Shown here piece after piece: positions 1 through 10,960 of a DNA stretch of 64,000 nt. The DNA comes from Tolypeutes matacus. Taxonomy: Eukaryota > Chordata > Mammalia > Cingulata > Chlamyphoridae. Numbering within the stretch: position 1 is the first letter of the stretch; each line of letters starts with the position of its first letter. The stretch covers positions 2,025,143 to 2,089,142 of the forward strand of contig JAKSZT010054324.1 of the NCBI GenBank assembly GCA_026826555.1, written 5' to 3'. The position numbers and the translations under genes were made by a program. The notes under the pieces are model-generated. The model was not told the DNA's origin and made no database searches. It saw only the letters and a program-made list of their open reading frames with translations.

Positions 1-112
1 TTTTCATTTGTTTATCTGTTTGTTTTGTTTTTAAGAGGTACCTGGGATCAAACTTGGGACCTCAAACACGTGTAGCAAGTGCTCAACCACTTGAGCTACA
101 TCTGCAACCCAG
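1..112 (-). mobile_element. tRNA-derived SINE (DAS-like), antisense, cut by window edge
   Basis: Read on the minus strand this is a tRNA-like head with a box A-like stretch (gtagctcaagtggttgagc), a box B-like stretch (gtttgatccc) and the typical 'ggtacctctt' end, followed by an A-rich tail seen here as the T-rich first 35 bases. The same head recurs near 37.1, 59.9 and 63.2 kb. The family is known from armadillo; the family name is recalled, not searched. No clear target-site duplication can be checked because the element reaches the window edge. Confidence 0.75.
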
Positions 113-1080
113 TTCTATTTTAATGATTAATGATCAAGTGGATATCTTTAAAATAGTCACTAATAGACACATTTGTGTTTAGAGCAACAAATTGATCAGA
201 GGAATGGTGAGATGGATAGATATGGGGATTTAAAGTTTTTTAATGGAAGAAAATCCCTCTCTTTCTTCAAAAAAGGACAGCAACAAAAAAGGACAGGGGC
301 AGAGATTAATTTATGGTCATTATCTTTAGGCTATGGTGTGCAAAATCAAATACTTAACAGTGGCCCAACAGCAAGCATAAATGTATGAGAAGGGTTGAAT
401 TTAGGGCAAGAGAGAGTGACAGAAAGACAGGCAAACTAGAATGTATGTCCTGTTCAAAGGATCAACTGGTACTATTGGGACAAGAGATCCTGTTTTTCAA
501 TAAGTATTTATTTTTTTAAAACAATCTGAAATATTTTGAGAATCCTCACTATTTTTAAATATTACCCACTAATTGAATTAAAACACCATGAAGCTGAGCA
601 AGAAAATATTATCTGTGAGCCAGATGTGGCCCTCAGAGTCTATAACCTCCCCTCAAACACAATGTGAAGTTTCAATGAATAGAATTCATCTGGCTTTCTC
701 TAGCATTTTTCCTTGACCCAATGCTTTGGGCATAGCCATATAATATTAAGTAAGGTAACTTAGCTTAGCCTATGTCACCAACATGGCAACATAAGACATC
801 CCTTGTAAAAAATTCACTTCAGAATCAGCTAATAAAAAGACAATTCCCACTTGTTTAGAAGTCTGGAAGATGATAGAAACTGGAGGAACACTCCACAAAT
901 GCTGAATTGATGAAAAAGAAAAATAACTTCCTAGAGCAGGTAGGAAATTTCCATACCGTACTTGATAGTCTGCACCCCTACCCTTCACTCAGTCCCATGC
1001 AGCTTTGTAGTTGTGCAGAATCAACATGAACCAGGTACTTCCTGCTGTGGGTGCATATTATAGAGCTTCTCAAATTATTG
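113..1080. other. Unassigned AT-rich DNA
   Basis: No gene or repeat that I recognise. Short open frames here have no family resemblance and no exon-like composition. Confidence 0.5.
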
Positions 1081-1640
1081 AGTTAGAATTTCACAGGTAT
1101 CCAGGCACAGGGACCCAATTCCTCAAAGACCCAGGGTGGACCAGAGTTGATGAGTCCTGCTGCATGCTGCATACAAAAGGGCCCCTGGGGGAGAGGGAGG
1201 GAAATAGAATAGAACAGAACTGTTGGCAAGAGGGGCATGGACTTAATCCAATTTCTGTTGGCTAGACCACCAAAATCTAAAATGGACTTTTTGGAATTGA
1301 CCCACCTTTCTGAATTGACCCCATTTGGCTCCCCAGTGTGGGATACACTAATGGGAAAGAAACAACAGGCAGAAAAGTCTAACAGGAAAAGTAAAGGGAG
1401 GCAAAAAGGGAGATGAAGGGGAGTGGGATGGGGGGCTGAACTGTAAGACAGGATAGGTCCCAGAATTAAAAAGTGTAAAGAAAAGAAGGTGATGAATGAG
1501 CGAGAAAATTTTAAAACATCATAGGATCTAGGAGAAAATTTTGCCCCAAACCAGGCAGAACAGATCAATGTTCCCAGAGAAAGAACAGAGGAAAGGAAGC
1601 TTTTTCTGGAGGTGAATCAATTGCACAAAAAGTGCAATTT
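1081..1640 (+). other. Purine-rich stretch upstream of the first L1, possibly its 5'UTR
   Basis: The plus strand becomes strongly G- and A-rich (for example around 1185-1200 and 1400-1440), unlike its flanks. It leads without an obvious break into recognisable L1 ORF1 sequence, so it may be a diverged L1 5'UTR. Positions 1408-1435 hold four G-runs with short spacers, a potential G-quadruplex. The long minus-strand open frame over this stretch reflects the purine bias and is not a gene. Confidence 0.4.
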
Positions 1641-1847
1641 GAAAAAATGTGCCATATATCAAGGGCAAGAATCAGATGAAGAAATGCTGAGATGGTCTGA
1701 GCAATAAGACATGGGCTACTCTAAAGGTTGAGAATAACTTGAAGCAAGTGTTAATGAAAAGCCTTAACACAAAGCTAATAAAAAATAAAACACTATCAAA
1801 GAGGGAGGAACTTACTTCTTAATGAATTAACTCATTAAGATAGTCAG

Positions 1848-2473
1848 ATGCCCAGACATCAGCAAAAATTTACAAGATGTATTAAGAATCAGGAACCTAT
1901 AACTCAATCAAAGGAAGAAATTAAAAGTCTATTGGAGACCCAGAATTTGGAACAACTAATCAAAGAAGTTCAAACGAATTTCCTAAATCAATTAAAAGAG
2001 ATGAAAGAAAATATGGATGTAGAGCTAAAAAATATTAATAGGATAATGTGAGCATAAAAAAGAATTTGAAAGTATAAAAAGAAACAACAGAAATGGGAAT
2101 GAAAGGTACAACAATGGAGATTAAAATACATTAGAGGCATTACAACAGCAGATTTGAACAGTAAGAAGAAAGAATCAGCAAACTAGATGACAGGACAATC
2201 AAAATCATACAGTCAAAAGAACAGATGGAGAAAGGAAGGAGTGTCTCAAGAATTTGATTCAAAGTTTGAAACACACAAACATACATGTCATGGGTGTCCC
2301 AGAAGGAGAAGAGAAAAGAAGAAATAATGCCTGAAAATTTCCCATCTTTTATAAAACATATAAATATACATATAGAAGAAGTGCAACATACTACAGAGGG
2401 AATAAACCCTAATAGGCCTACTCTTAGACACATCCTAATCAGATTTTCAAATGGCAAAAATAGAGTATTTTGA
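1848..2473 (+). pseudogene. L1 ORF1 remnant
   Basis: Two open pieces in different frames correspond to L1 ORF1p, the RNA-binding protein that trimerises on L1 RNA. Residues from 1848-2051 resemble the coiled-coil segment ('LIKEVQTNFLNQLKEM'). Residues from 2285-2473 resemble the RRM segment ('MPENFPSFIKHINIHIEE' then 'PTLRHILIRF'). A weaker C-terminal-domain match runs on to about 2700. The frame is broken between the two pieces by stops at 2049 and beyond, so no functional ORF1p can be made. The upstream start is not clear. Family assignment rests on motif order shared with the two other L1 copies in this window. Confidence 0.8.
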
Positions 2474-2743
2474 AAGCAGTAAGAGAAAAGTGATTCGTCA
2501 CATACAAGGGACTAAGCTAAGTATAAGCTAAGTACTGATTTCTCATGAGAAACCAGGGAGGTGAGAAGGCAGTGGTATGGTATATTTAAGGTACTGAAAG
2601 TGAAAAACTGCTTGCCAAAAATTCTTTATCCAGCAAAACTGTCCTTCAAAAATAAAGGGATTTCTGCAGGGTGAAAGGAAAAGACAGGAGAGAGTAGCCT
2701 GGAGTAGTGTGAAGAAATGAGGATCATTAGTAAGAGTGATAAA

Positions 2744-2744
2744 T

Positions 2745-2804
<60 letters not shown>

Positions 2805-2814
2805 NNNNNNNNNN

Positions 2815-2861
<47 letters not shown>
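2744..2861. repeat. (TATC)n microsatellite with internal assembly gap
   Basis: Near-perfect TATC/CTAT repeats on both sides of ten N at 2805-2814. The array lies at the ORF1/ORF2 boundary of the L1 copy and replaces the expected start of ORF2. True array length is unknown because of the gap. Confidence 0.97.
2805..2814. other. Assembly gap (10 N)
   Basis: Ten undetermined bases inside a tetranucleotide array; the round number suggests a placeholder gap. Confidence 0.98.
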
Positions 2862-4604
2862 TGTTTATGAGACTCAGCTGAAACCCAGAGACACAAATAT
2901 GTTGAAAGTGAGAAGACAGAAAAAGATATTTGATGCAAATAGTAACCAAAAAAGAGCTGGGAGAACTATGTTGATATCGGACAAAATAGACTTTAAGTCA
3001 AAAGCTGTTTTAAGAGACAAAGAAGGACACTATATGTAAATAAAGGGGACAATACACCAAGAAGAAATAACAATCATAAATATTTATGTGCCTCACCACG
3101 ATTCCCCAAGATACATGAGGCAAACATTAGCAAAACTTCAGGGAGAAATGGCCACCTCTACAATAATAGTTGGAGATTCAATATACCATGCTCATCAATA
3201 GATAGACTATTTAGATTGAAGATCGATAAGAAAGCAGAGAATTTGAATACTATAAATGAACAATACCTAACTGACATATACAGAACATTGCATCCCTAAA
3301 TAGAAGGATATATATTCTTCTCAAGTGCATGTGGATTGTTTTCCAGGATAGGCCATATGTTGGGTCACAAAACAAGTCTCAATAAATTTACAAAGATTGA
3401 AACTATACAAAGTATCTTTGCCTACTATTATGGAGCAAAGCTAGTAATCAACACCAGGTGGAGAACTGAAATTCCACATATATATGGAAGTTAAATAACA
3501 CACTCTTAAACAATTAGTGGGTCAAAGAAGAAATTACAATAAATATATTGAGATGAATGAAAATGAGAATACAATATATCAATATTAGTGGGATGCAGCA
3601 AAGGCATTCCTGAGAGGGAAATTTATTGCCCTAAATTGCCTACATTAAAAAGAATGAGCTAAAAATAAAAACTTAAGTGCACACCTGCAGGAACTAGAAA
3701 AAGAACAGCAAACTAAACCCAAAGCTAGCAGCAGAAGGAAAGAAATAACAAAGATTAGAGCATAAAGAAATGAAATTAAGATTAAAAAACAATAGAGAGC
3801 ATTAAAAAAACAAACAAAGTTTGGTTCTTTGAAAAGATCAATAAAAATTATGAACCCTTAGCTAGACTGAAAAAGAAAAAAAGAAGGAAGACACAAATAA
3901 ATAAAATAAGAAATAAGAAGTGGGGATCATAAGAAGATACTATGAACAACTGTAAGACATTATATTAGATAACATAGATGAAATAGACAGATTTTTAGAA
4001 AGACACAAACAACCTACACTTAGTCTAAAAGAAATAGAAGTTCTCAACAGACCAATTACATGTAAAGAGAGTGCACCAGTCATCAGAAATCCACCAACAA
4101 GGTCTTGGGTTTGGTTCCTGGTGCCTCCTGGAGAAGGTAAGCAAGACAGCGAGTTGGTGCGATGGGCAGGCATGGCAAGCTGACACAACAAGGAGACACA
4201 AAGGGGAAAGACAATGAGAGAGACAACAAAGCAGGGAGCTGAGGTGGCTCAAATGATTGAGCACCTCTCTCCCACATGGAAGGTCCCAGGTTCAGTACTC
4301 GGTGCCTCCTAAAGAGAAGATGAGCAGACACAGAGCACACAGGGAGTACAAACAATGAGGCGGGGTGGGGGGTGGGGGATAAATAAATAATAAATCTTTA
4401 AAACAGCAACAACAACAACAAACCTGCCAACAGAGAAATACCCAGGACCTGATGGTTTCACAGGTGCATTCTACCAATCATTCCAAGAAGAATTAATACC
4501 AATCCTGCTCAAACTCTTCCAAAAAATTGAAAAGGCAGGAATACTACCCAACTCATTCTATAACACCAACTTTATCCTCTTACCAAAGCCAGATAAACTA
4601 ATAT
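2862..4604 (+). pseudogene. L1 ORF2 remnant (endonuclease, linker, start of RT)
   Basis: ORF2 encodes the L1 endonuclease and reverse transcriptase. The remnant starts inside the endonuclease after the microsatellite, with matches to 'KKSWENYVDIGQ' (a decayed 'QKKAGVAILISDKIDF' block) and to the 'INIYVPHH' and 'GDSIYH' (decayed GDFN) blocks near 3080-3190. The linker follows at about 3600-3850 and the RT entry block '[13 protein letters not shown]' at about 4450-4490. The SINE splits the linker/RT boundary. The frame has many stops. Everything downstream of 'LLPKPDK', including the catalytic FADD motif, is absent. Confidence 0.8.
4101..4420 (+). mobile_element. DAS-like tRNA SINE inserted in the L1
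   Basis: The insertion starts with the end of one tRNA-like head ('ggtttggttcctggtgcctcctgg') and then has a complete second head at about 4231-4310 with box A-like 'tggctcaaatgattgag' and box B-like 'ggttcagtact', ending in an A-rich tail with AAC repeats. Host L1 sequence is duplicated around it: aaatccaccaaca at about 4088-4100 and aaacctgccaaca at about 4421-4433, an imperfect target-site duplication. The SINE is therefore younger than the L1. The several minus-strand open frames here are SINE sequence, not genes. Confidence 0.8.
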
Positions 4605-5225
4605 CTTTTAACTCAAAGCTTTGTGATTCTTTTACTGAATATCAATGTAATGAGCATACTGTTTGTAACTATTAAAACAATTTATTTCTATCCCATGTAA
4701 TTGTGAAATTGCAGTCAGCAAAAATAATGGTCTTATAGTAAAGCTGTTTTATATAAAAGGAGAAAACACACATCTGAATAACAACCAAAACCAGAAACTT
4801 TGACATGGTTTTCTGTTTCACATGGACTAGGTAGGAATAATAATGATTGAATCATTCAGGGCTCCAGGGGGGAGGAAAGTTCCCTTTAGGATGACTTAAC
4901 ACAAACTTTGGAAATGCATGAAGGCAGAATAAATCATTGAGTAGGTTATTCATTCACATTAGACTGTAATTCTAAACAATAGCTAGAAAGGAATACAATG
5001 GAAGAATAAGAAGTTGTGCCAATTTAATGCCAAATAAGGAAATAGCCTGAAATGATAAGATGAATGATGTGTGAATAAAGCATTAAAGTATGAATTATAA
5101 ATTAACGAGATATTTCTCTTCATCTTTATGTCAGAATTATAATTAAATCCTTTCTATTAGTCGAAGATTGGGTTAACTGGGCTTAGTTCAACACACTGTT
5201 AAATGAATGAAATGGTTTTAGAACA
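4605..5225. other. Unassigned AT-rich DNA
   Basis: L1 homology stops at about 4604. The remainder shows no recognisable gene or repeat. Confidence 0.5.
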
Positions 5226-5445
5226 GGACTGTCTAATGGAAACTTTGATCTTGATGGAAATATTCTATATATTCATTGTACAATATAGTAGCCACTAGCC
5301 AAATATAGTTCTAGGCATTTGAAAAGTGTCTGATGTGACAGAAGAACTGAATATTTAATTTTATTCGATCATAATTGATGTACATTTAAATAGTCATATG
5401 TGGCTAATGGCTACTATACTATATTGGTCAATTCTAGACCCTTTA
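5226..5445. mobile_element. Ancient DNA-transposon MITE with inverted repeats
   Basis: The left part ('tagtagccactagccaaatatag') and right part ('catatgtggctaatggctacta') are inverted copies around an AT-rich centre. The layout matches the old mammalian MITE family whose ends read 'ctgtccaatagaa...' and whose centre has paired 'gccacatgtggct' arms. I do not assign a family name. Confidence 0.6.
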
Positions 5446-7165
5446 GAATCTGTTTCTAAATTATGTGTTTCTATTGCTCATTTGGCCTATGTTGGTTTAT
5501 ACCACAGAGTCTGAGACCACAAGCATTTTTAGTTATGATCTAATTCAGTGACTTTGAAACTTTGTTGACAATAACGTCCAAGCAAGAAATTAAGTTAACT
5601 TGAGACATCACACATATGAATAGACATATGCATACATTTACTCAGGAAAGTTACCTGAAGAAAAATAATTTTAGTATATGAGTTTAACACTTATGTTTTT
5701 TCTACTATTCCATTCTATTTTAAAAAGTGCTGGTTTGTTTCAAAAAACTTTTATCTATTCAGTTGCTAATAGATATGGGAACCTTTGTCCCACAGACAAT
5801 GGATCAGCCTCCAGTTATACCTGGAAAGTAAGGTTGAGAACCATTTTTATGCATTTGATAGATCACCTTAAAATAGACCCTTGACTCTCCTTGGTCATCA
5901 GTTCAGAAGTATATAATGGGGGTTGTAAATGAACTACTGTATATATCTACTGCATTAATCTCCTATAGGAAGCATATTTATGGACCAAATGCATTTTTTC
6001 TTCAAATTACATAAAAGAAGAGGATTTGTGCACTATATCGATGTTTCCCTCTTCCTGCTTGCCTCAGAGAGGACTAAACATGGAACTCTCACTTTGCTGT
6101 TAGAATCATTTGGGGAAGAAGTTATTCCAGAAATAAAAACTTATAGCACACCTGAGCACTTTTGCAATTGAGATCCTAATCCACACCTAAAACTTGGGTG
6201 ACGTGCAATTCAATACTGCCTTACATAATTGAACCTAAGAGACCAGTGTTTCAATGATGCACTAGTCTTTTATGTAACTCAAAGATTCCACTCCTCGATG
6301 CAATTGCTCACGAAAGGAAAAACGCTGTCAATTATGCAGTGATGCAATGATTTCTTATCATTTTAGAGATTCATGCTTACTGAAATAGCTATTTAGATTT
6401 ATTTTGTTTTTTTTAAATTATATATAATTTTTGCATTAAAAAAACACAAATAGTTCAGTTAAGGCATTTCCAACACTTCAAAATATTTGTGGGTTTCACG
6501 TTTTGAATCATGTTTTGATACAGTGTTACAAATGATCATTTAAAAAACTATATTCTTTATGTGATCAAGATTGGGGTACAGTATATTGTGGAAGTATGCC
6601 TTTCTCTAGTCTGCTGATACCCCTTCTGTAAGTTTTGTTATTGGAACCTTCTTGATCTTACCAGATGTTATCAATGGAAAGTTTTCATGTGACAACCAGA
6701 ATTCATAATCCTTCCTCAGTTAATCTATAATGTGTACAACAGTAGCCACTGTCTGGTCATGCCACTAGAAATAGGAAACAAGTATGTTCATGGACAGACA
6801 ATGATAACTAAATCATGACTGCTAATTGGCTGATAGCAACTGTGAGAGGTCATCAAATTTTTAGAGGCAGTGCATCCTGATTACAGTATGTTCAGTAATA
6901 ATTGTTGCAGACAAGATGCACTGATGGCTGCTAAATTTAGTTGGAAAAGGTTTAAGGAGAAGCAAAAACTGTGCCTAGTCTCAAAGTATCTTCATGAAAA
7001 ATATTTATTAAAAAGGGGGGGGGTACTTTACAGTGGGAAAAGCCCACAGATACCACCTTAAGCAAGCGGATTGTGTTAACATCACTATTAGTAAGTCATA
7101 GCAACATCAGGAAACTCCTTCCTATGATGCACTGAGAGGGCACTACATCATTTCTGTGGCATTCT
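5446..7165. other. Unassigned DNA
   Basis: No convincing gene. Open frames at 5678-5884, 5980-6171 and 6870-7061 are short and lack recognisable motifs. A G-run lies at about 7015-7023. Confidence 0.5.
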
Positions 7166-7171
7166 GGCCCC

Positions 7172-7193
7172 ATGTTTAATCGTGATTAAACAT
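7172..7193. repeat. Short palindrome (10-bp arms, GT centre)
   Basis: atgtttaatc and gattaaacat flank the two bases GT. It sits immediately before the old L1 3' end fragment. Confidence 0.9.
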
Positions 7194-7560
7194 TGGACAA
7201 ACCCAAATTGAGGGACATTGTACAAAGTGACTGGTACACTTCAAAAGCATCAAGGTCGTGAAAGACAAAGAAAAACTGAAAAACTGTCATATGTTGGAGG
7301 AAACTAAGGAGAAGAAGACTTAAATGCAAAATTGGATCCTGAATAAGATCATGTAGAAAAACTGGTGATATTTGCATAATGGTGTATTTATTTAATAGTT
7401 TTGGACCAATGTTAATTTCCTGGTTTTGATCTTTGTATTCAGACTGTGTAAGATGTTAACTTCAGGGGAAGCTGGATAAGTGGTATAGGGAGCATTCCTA
7501 TTTTTGCAACTTTTCTATAAGTCTAAATTTATTTCAAAATTAAAGATAATAAAAATATGT
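7194..7560 (+). mobile_element. Old L1 3' end fragment
   Basis: The stretch from 'acccaaattgagggacattg' through 'catcaaggtcgtgaaagacaaag', 'ttggaccaatgttaatttcctgg' and the final A-rich tail follows the order of ancient mammalian L1 3'UTRs. It is recalled homology, not a search. No ORF2 sequence precedes it, so it is a 5'-truncated copy. Confidence 0.7.
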
Positions 7561-8425
7561 GTTTTAGAATTGATGAATTATATTTCTTTTGCCCTATATC
7601 ACAATTTAAGGTATTTTAGACCATTCACATTTTTCCTGATACAATAAAGATGGTTTTCCTTAGGAAGAAAGTAAGTCCTACAAATATGTAACAAATTTAA
7701 AGTCTATATGGATATCCTTAGCAGTCCTAAAATAGAACTCAATTCAATACATATGGAAGATTCCTTAAATTTATACTCCTAATACTAGTCAGAACAAAGT
7801 TTTAACTTTTGTAAGTAGCTACATATTATCATTATGTTTGTGGCAGAAATCCTAAAACAGTCTAATGAATGTAAACATAGTCCAGAAATTCTGTGACTTA
7901 TACATGGAGTGTATGCAAATCAGTATTCAGGGAAAAAGGAAAGCTTGTGCTCACGAGGATGTATCCATCGATCCAGATGCTGTTTTATACATGTAAAAGG
8001 GCATATACTTGGAGAATTAACTGAAACATAAACTTGCTTGAGGAGAGGGGTGGATCTTGACCTTCATCCTAATCCACCTCCTAGTGTGTGTAGATCTTAG
8101 ATCTAAGGTGTCTTGCAGTACCCACTAGCTTTTTGCATTTGCCTTTAAAATTGCTGCATTTTCCTGGTGTTTAAAGTAATGAAGTAAATGAGTTCAAAGG
8201 AGTCAGGCTGACAGTCTTCACGATAAAACCTATCATTGTGTTTCCCTCATCCCCAACCTAACAACAAATAGTTTATTCTAAGCATGATTAGTCAAATACT
8301 AATGAGGTTTCTAAAGGTTACTGAATTCTCAATTCTTATAATTGTAGGGCTGGAGATGGTAACTGAAAGCATCGATTTCTCTGCTTCCCTATTTTAAAGG
8401 TTCATTTGGGCATCAAATGATGATA
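7561..8425. other. Unassigned DNA
   Basis: No gene or recognisable repeat seen. Confidence 0.5.
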
Positions 8426-8429
8426 GCAA

Positions 8430-8640
8430 TTATTGCGCAGCAGAAAGTTATGCTTACTGTGCTCCAGCATCAGTATTTATGTTGCATTATTTAAGTTAAA
8501 CTTCATAAGTTAGGTAACATTTTTGTCACCCTATTAGAGATTACAAAATTTTGGCTTAGAGACATTACCTAAGGTCATTCAGGCAGGTTTCAAAGCTAGG
8601 AAATCTAACTCAGTGCCCATATTCTTAAACTCTGCATCAC
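8430..8640 (-). mobile_element. MIR SINE, antisense
   Basis: Antisense MIR order: 'ttaaacttcataagttaggtaac', 'agagattacaaaattttggc', 'acctaaggtcattcaggcag', then the 'cagtgcccatattcttaaac' region of the tRNA-like head. Confidence 0.7.
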
Positions 8641-9840
8641 ATGACAAGGAGGAGTTGAGAATTCACAGATGAATAAGATCATCACCTAAGCCTTTAAGGA
8701 TATCAGAGATGAAAGGTTGATTTCTCTTATTTCCACCAGACAAATGTCAAGGAATTAACAAGGCCTGATTAACTAAGAAATTAAATAGAACCGGCATTTC
8801 TTCCCAGGTAAAGATATAGCCATCGCACTGTGCATCATTTCACTATTGTAACATACCAAATTATCTAGAATTCATCATAAAGTAAGCAGCATTCATGATT
8901 GCCCAGGAGATTGTGAGATTGCTGGGCGTTTCTGGTGTTTTGAGCCAGACTTGACTATCTTAGCTAGCTCATTTATCCATTCACATTCTGCAGACAGCCA
9001 TTCTAGTGGCCTCACTCACATGTTTGGCTGTTGACTAACACTCAGCTCGGGCAAAGGGAGTGATCAGGTTTCATGTCTTTAATCATCCAGTACGCTAGCC
9101 TGGTTTTGTTCAAGGGGAACCAGGGCTCAAAGAAAACATGCAAGATGACTTGTGACCTAGGATCAGAAGAGACACACAGTCACAGGCAACTTAAGGCTAG
9201 CCTAGCTTCAGAGGGAGGAGAAATATAACTCCACCTGTTGACGGGAGGAGCAAAGTCACATTGATAAAGGAGCTCTGAGGAATTGAGGATATATTTGCAA
9301 TCAATTTCACACACACACACAGGCATACAGATAACCACTTATATAATGTGTCTTTTTCTTCTACATTGACAATTCTGTGATCTCATCACCTGCAACACTC
9401 CTTCCAAAACAGCACACATTTCTTGTTCCTTACATTGGTCTGTTCACACGTATCCTAGATGTTTCTCACTTCTGAGAATCTGCTAACACTGGTCTTCTTT
9501 TTTGACACAGATGAAAGAGTTCAATTTTCAGTTGCAACTTTTATGTGAGTAGCTAGAAAATAGGCTCTCCAAGATTAATTGGTTTCTACTGGAGTCTCAG
9601 ATGTTCTCTTCTGTGCAGCAAGTTTATTAGATTCTCAAAGTGAGAAGGCCTTTTTGCAAGCCATATTTAAGATACACTATACTCCATGGATAGGACTCAT
9701 AGTTTTTATAGACCTTCAGGATAGCTTATTTGACTGAAGAATCAGGAAAGCTTGGTATCACCTGCTTTTTACAGATTTATTCTCTTTTTGGAAGTGGAGA
9801 GCAGTGGTCTATCATTTCTAGTCCCTCACTAAATGCATTG
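8641..9840. other. Unassigned DNA with a short (CA)n run
   Basis: No gene seen. A short CA repeat lies at about 9308-9321. Confidence 0.5.
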
Positions 9841-9844
9841 TATT

Positions 9845-10005
9845 AGTTACTTTAAAGTGCAGTGCTTCATATAATCCTCCCAGTAGCATAATGAGGCAGG
9901 CATTATTCTCACTTATTAATGGGAAAATGAAGTTTGGGACAGTTAAGTACATTGTCTAGGACAAAGTTATTTTTAAGCATAGCTTGAATCCAAATCTGTT
10001 TTATA
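9845..10005 (-). mobile_element. MIR SINE, antisense
   Basis: MIR-like order 'ataatcctcccagtagcataatgaggcagg', 'attaatgggaaaatgaag', 'gttaagtacattgtctagg', ending in the decayed tRNA-like part 'agcttgaatccaaatctg'. Confidence 0.65.
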
Positions 10006-10098
10006 TAAAGTTCATTTCCTAAGAAAGACATTGTGCTGTAGAAGTCTTAAAACAATCAAGTGATTAGACTTCTTTACATCTCTGTTTAAGAGTAACAA

Positions 10099-10147
<49 letters not shown>

Positions 10148-10735
10148 TATTTATTTACATAGTCATCTCTGCCTTACAGATTCAGAGGTTAAAATCTATG
10201 ATTCAAAAACATACTTCATTTGATAGTGGGACAATGTTCTTTTAATATTCTCAGTAAGATAAAGACCTCAAATTTCCAAGATGATAACTTGACCTGTATT
10301 TCACCCATTTTTTGCCACCTCTTATTTCTCCTGTGTTGCTCACTGCTTGTAATATATAGTGTTATCATAACTATTTTTATCTTCTTCCTAGATTGCACAT
10401 TCTCTCCATACAAAGTGATCACTGGATTATGACATTGGTTGAAATATGTACAATTTCATCTTTGAAAAACCTCTCTCACCTTAGACATTCATACTCTTCA
10501 AACATATTCTTTTATTAATTTGTTGTTGTTTTGTTTAAATATTTTGCTGCTAAATGTTGGAATATATTCTAGATATATCACCCATATGCATGGACTGGTT
10601 TGTTTAGAATAGGGATTGTGTGATCTTACAGGGAACTAAGATCCGAGTCTTGTCCATAGAAGTGGTTTATGTAAGTGAAGGAGCTTAGGTTGCTCAGATC
10701 ATTGGGAATTATAATTGGATTTTTAAATAAAAGTT
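10006..10735. other. Unassigned DNA with a (TA)n(CA)n microsatellite
   Basis: The only clear feature is an AT run passing into a CA run at about 10100-10147. Two overlapping open frames at 10216-10432 lie on opposite strands over the same bases and show no motif. Confidence 0.55.
10100..10147. repeat. (TA)n(CA)n microsatellite
   Basis: Alternating AT followed directly by alternating AC. Confidence 0.95.
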
Positions 10736-10739
10736 TCTC

Positions 10740-10960
10740 TCTTATTTTAAAGTATTACATGCTCATAAAAGAAAACTTGAAGATTATAAAAAAGAAGAAA
10801 GAATAAAAATAACTTCCAAAGATGCAACACCCATAGGTAACAATATTTTGGGACACTTTCTTCTAGGATTTTTGTATGATTTAAAAAAATTCTATATTGG
10901 ATATCATATTCCATATATATGTCTATACTATTATTTCCACTTGTAAATATTTTTTAGAAT
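10740..10960 (+). mobile_element. Probable old L1 (L1M-type) 3'UTR fragment
   Basis: 'gtattacatgctcataaaag', 'aacacccataggtaacaatattttgg' and 'ctttcttctaggatttttgt' follow the order of ancient L1M 3'UTRs. Diverged. Confidence 0.5.

Larger units (their letters stand above)
1640..4604 (+). mobile_element. Degenerate L1 LINE (5' part, ORF1 to mid-ORF2), truncated
   Basis: L1 order is preserved on the plus strand: ORF1 coiled-coil remnants (about 1848-2051), ORF1 RRM-like segment (2285-2473, with 'NFPSF' and 'RPTLRHILIRF'), ORF1 C-terminal segment (about 2530-2700), then ORF2 endonuclease and linker remnants (about 2870-3850), then the start of the reverse-transcriptase domain (about 4430-4604, with '[13 protein letters not shown]' and 'LLPKPDK'). 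Homology ends abruptly near 4604. The copy is interrupted by a TATC microsatellite at 2744-2861 and by a SINE at about 4101-4420. Many stops and frameshifts make it an old, inactive copy. Outer 5' limit is uncertain. Confidence 0.85.

Noticed and set aside
1083..1568. 161-codon minus-strand open frame
   Set aside because: It starts at TTG and covers a purine-rich stretch whose complement is naturally poor in stops; no domain is recognisable.
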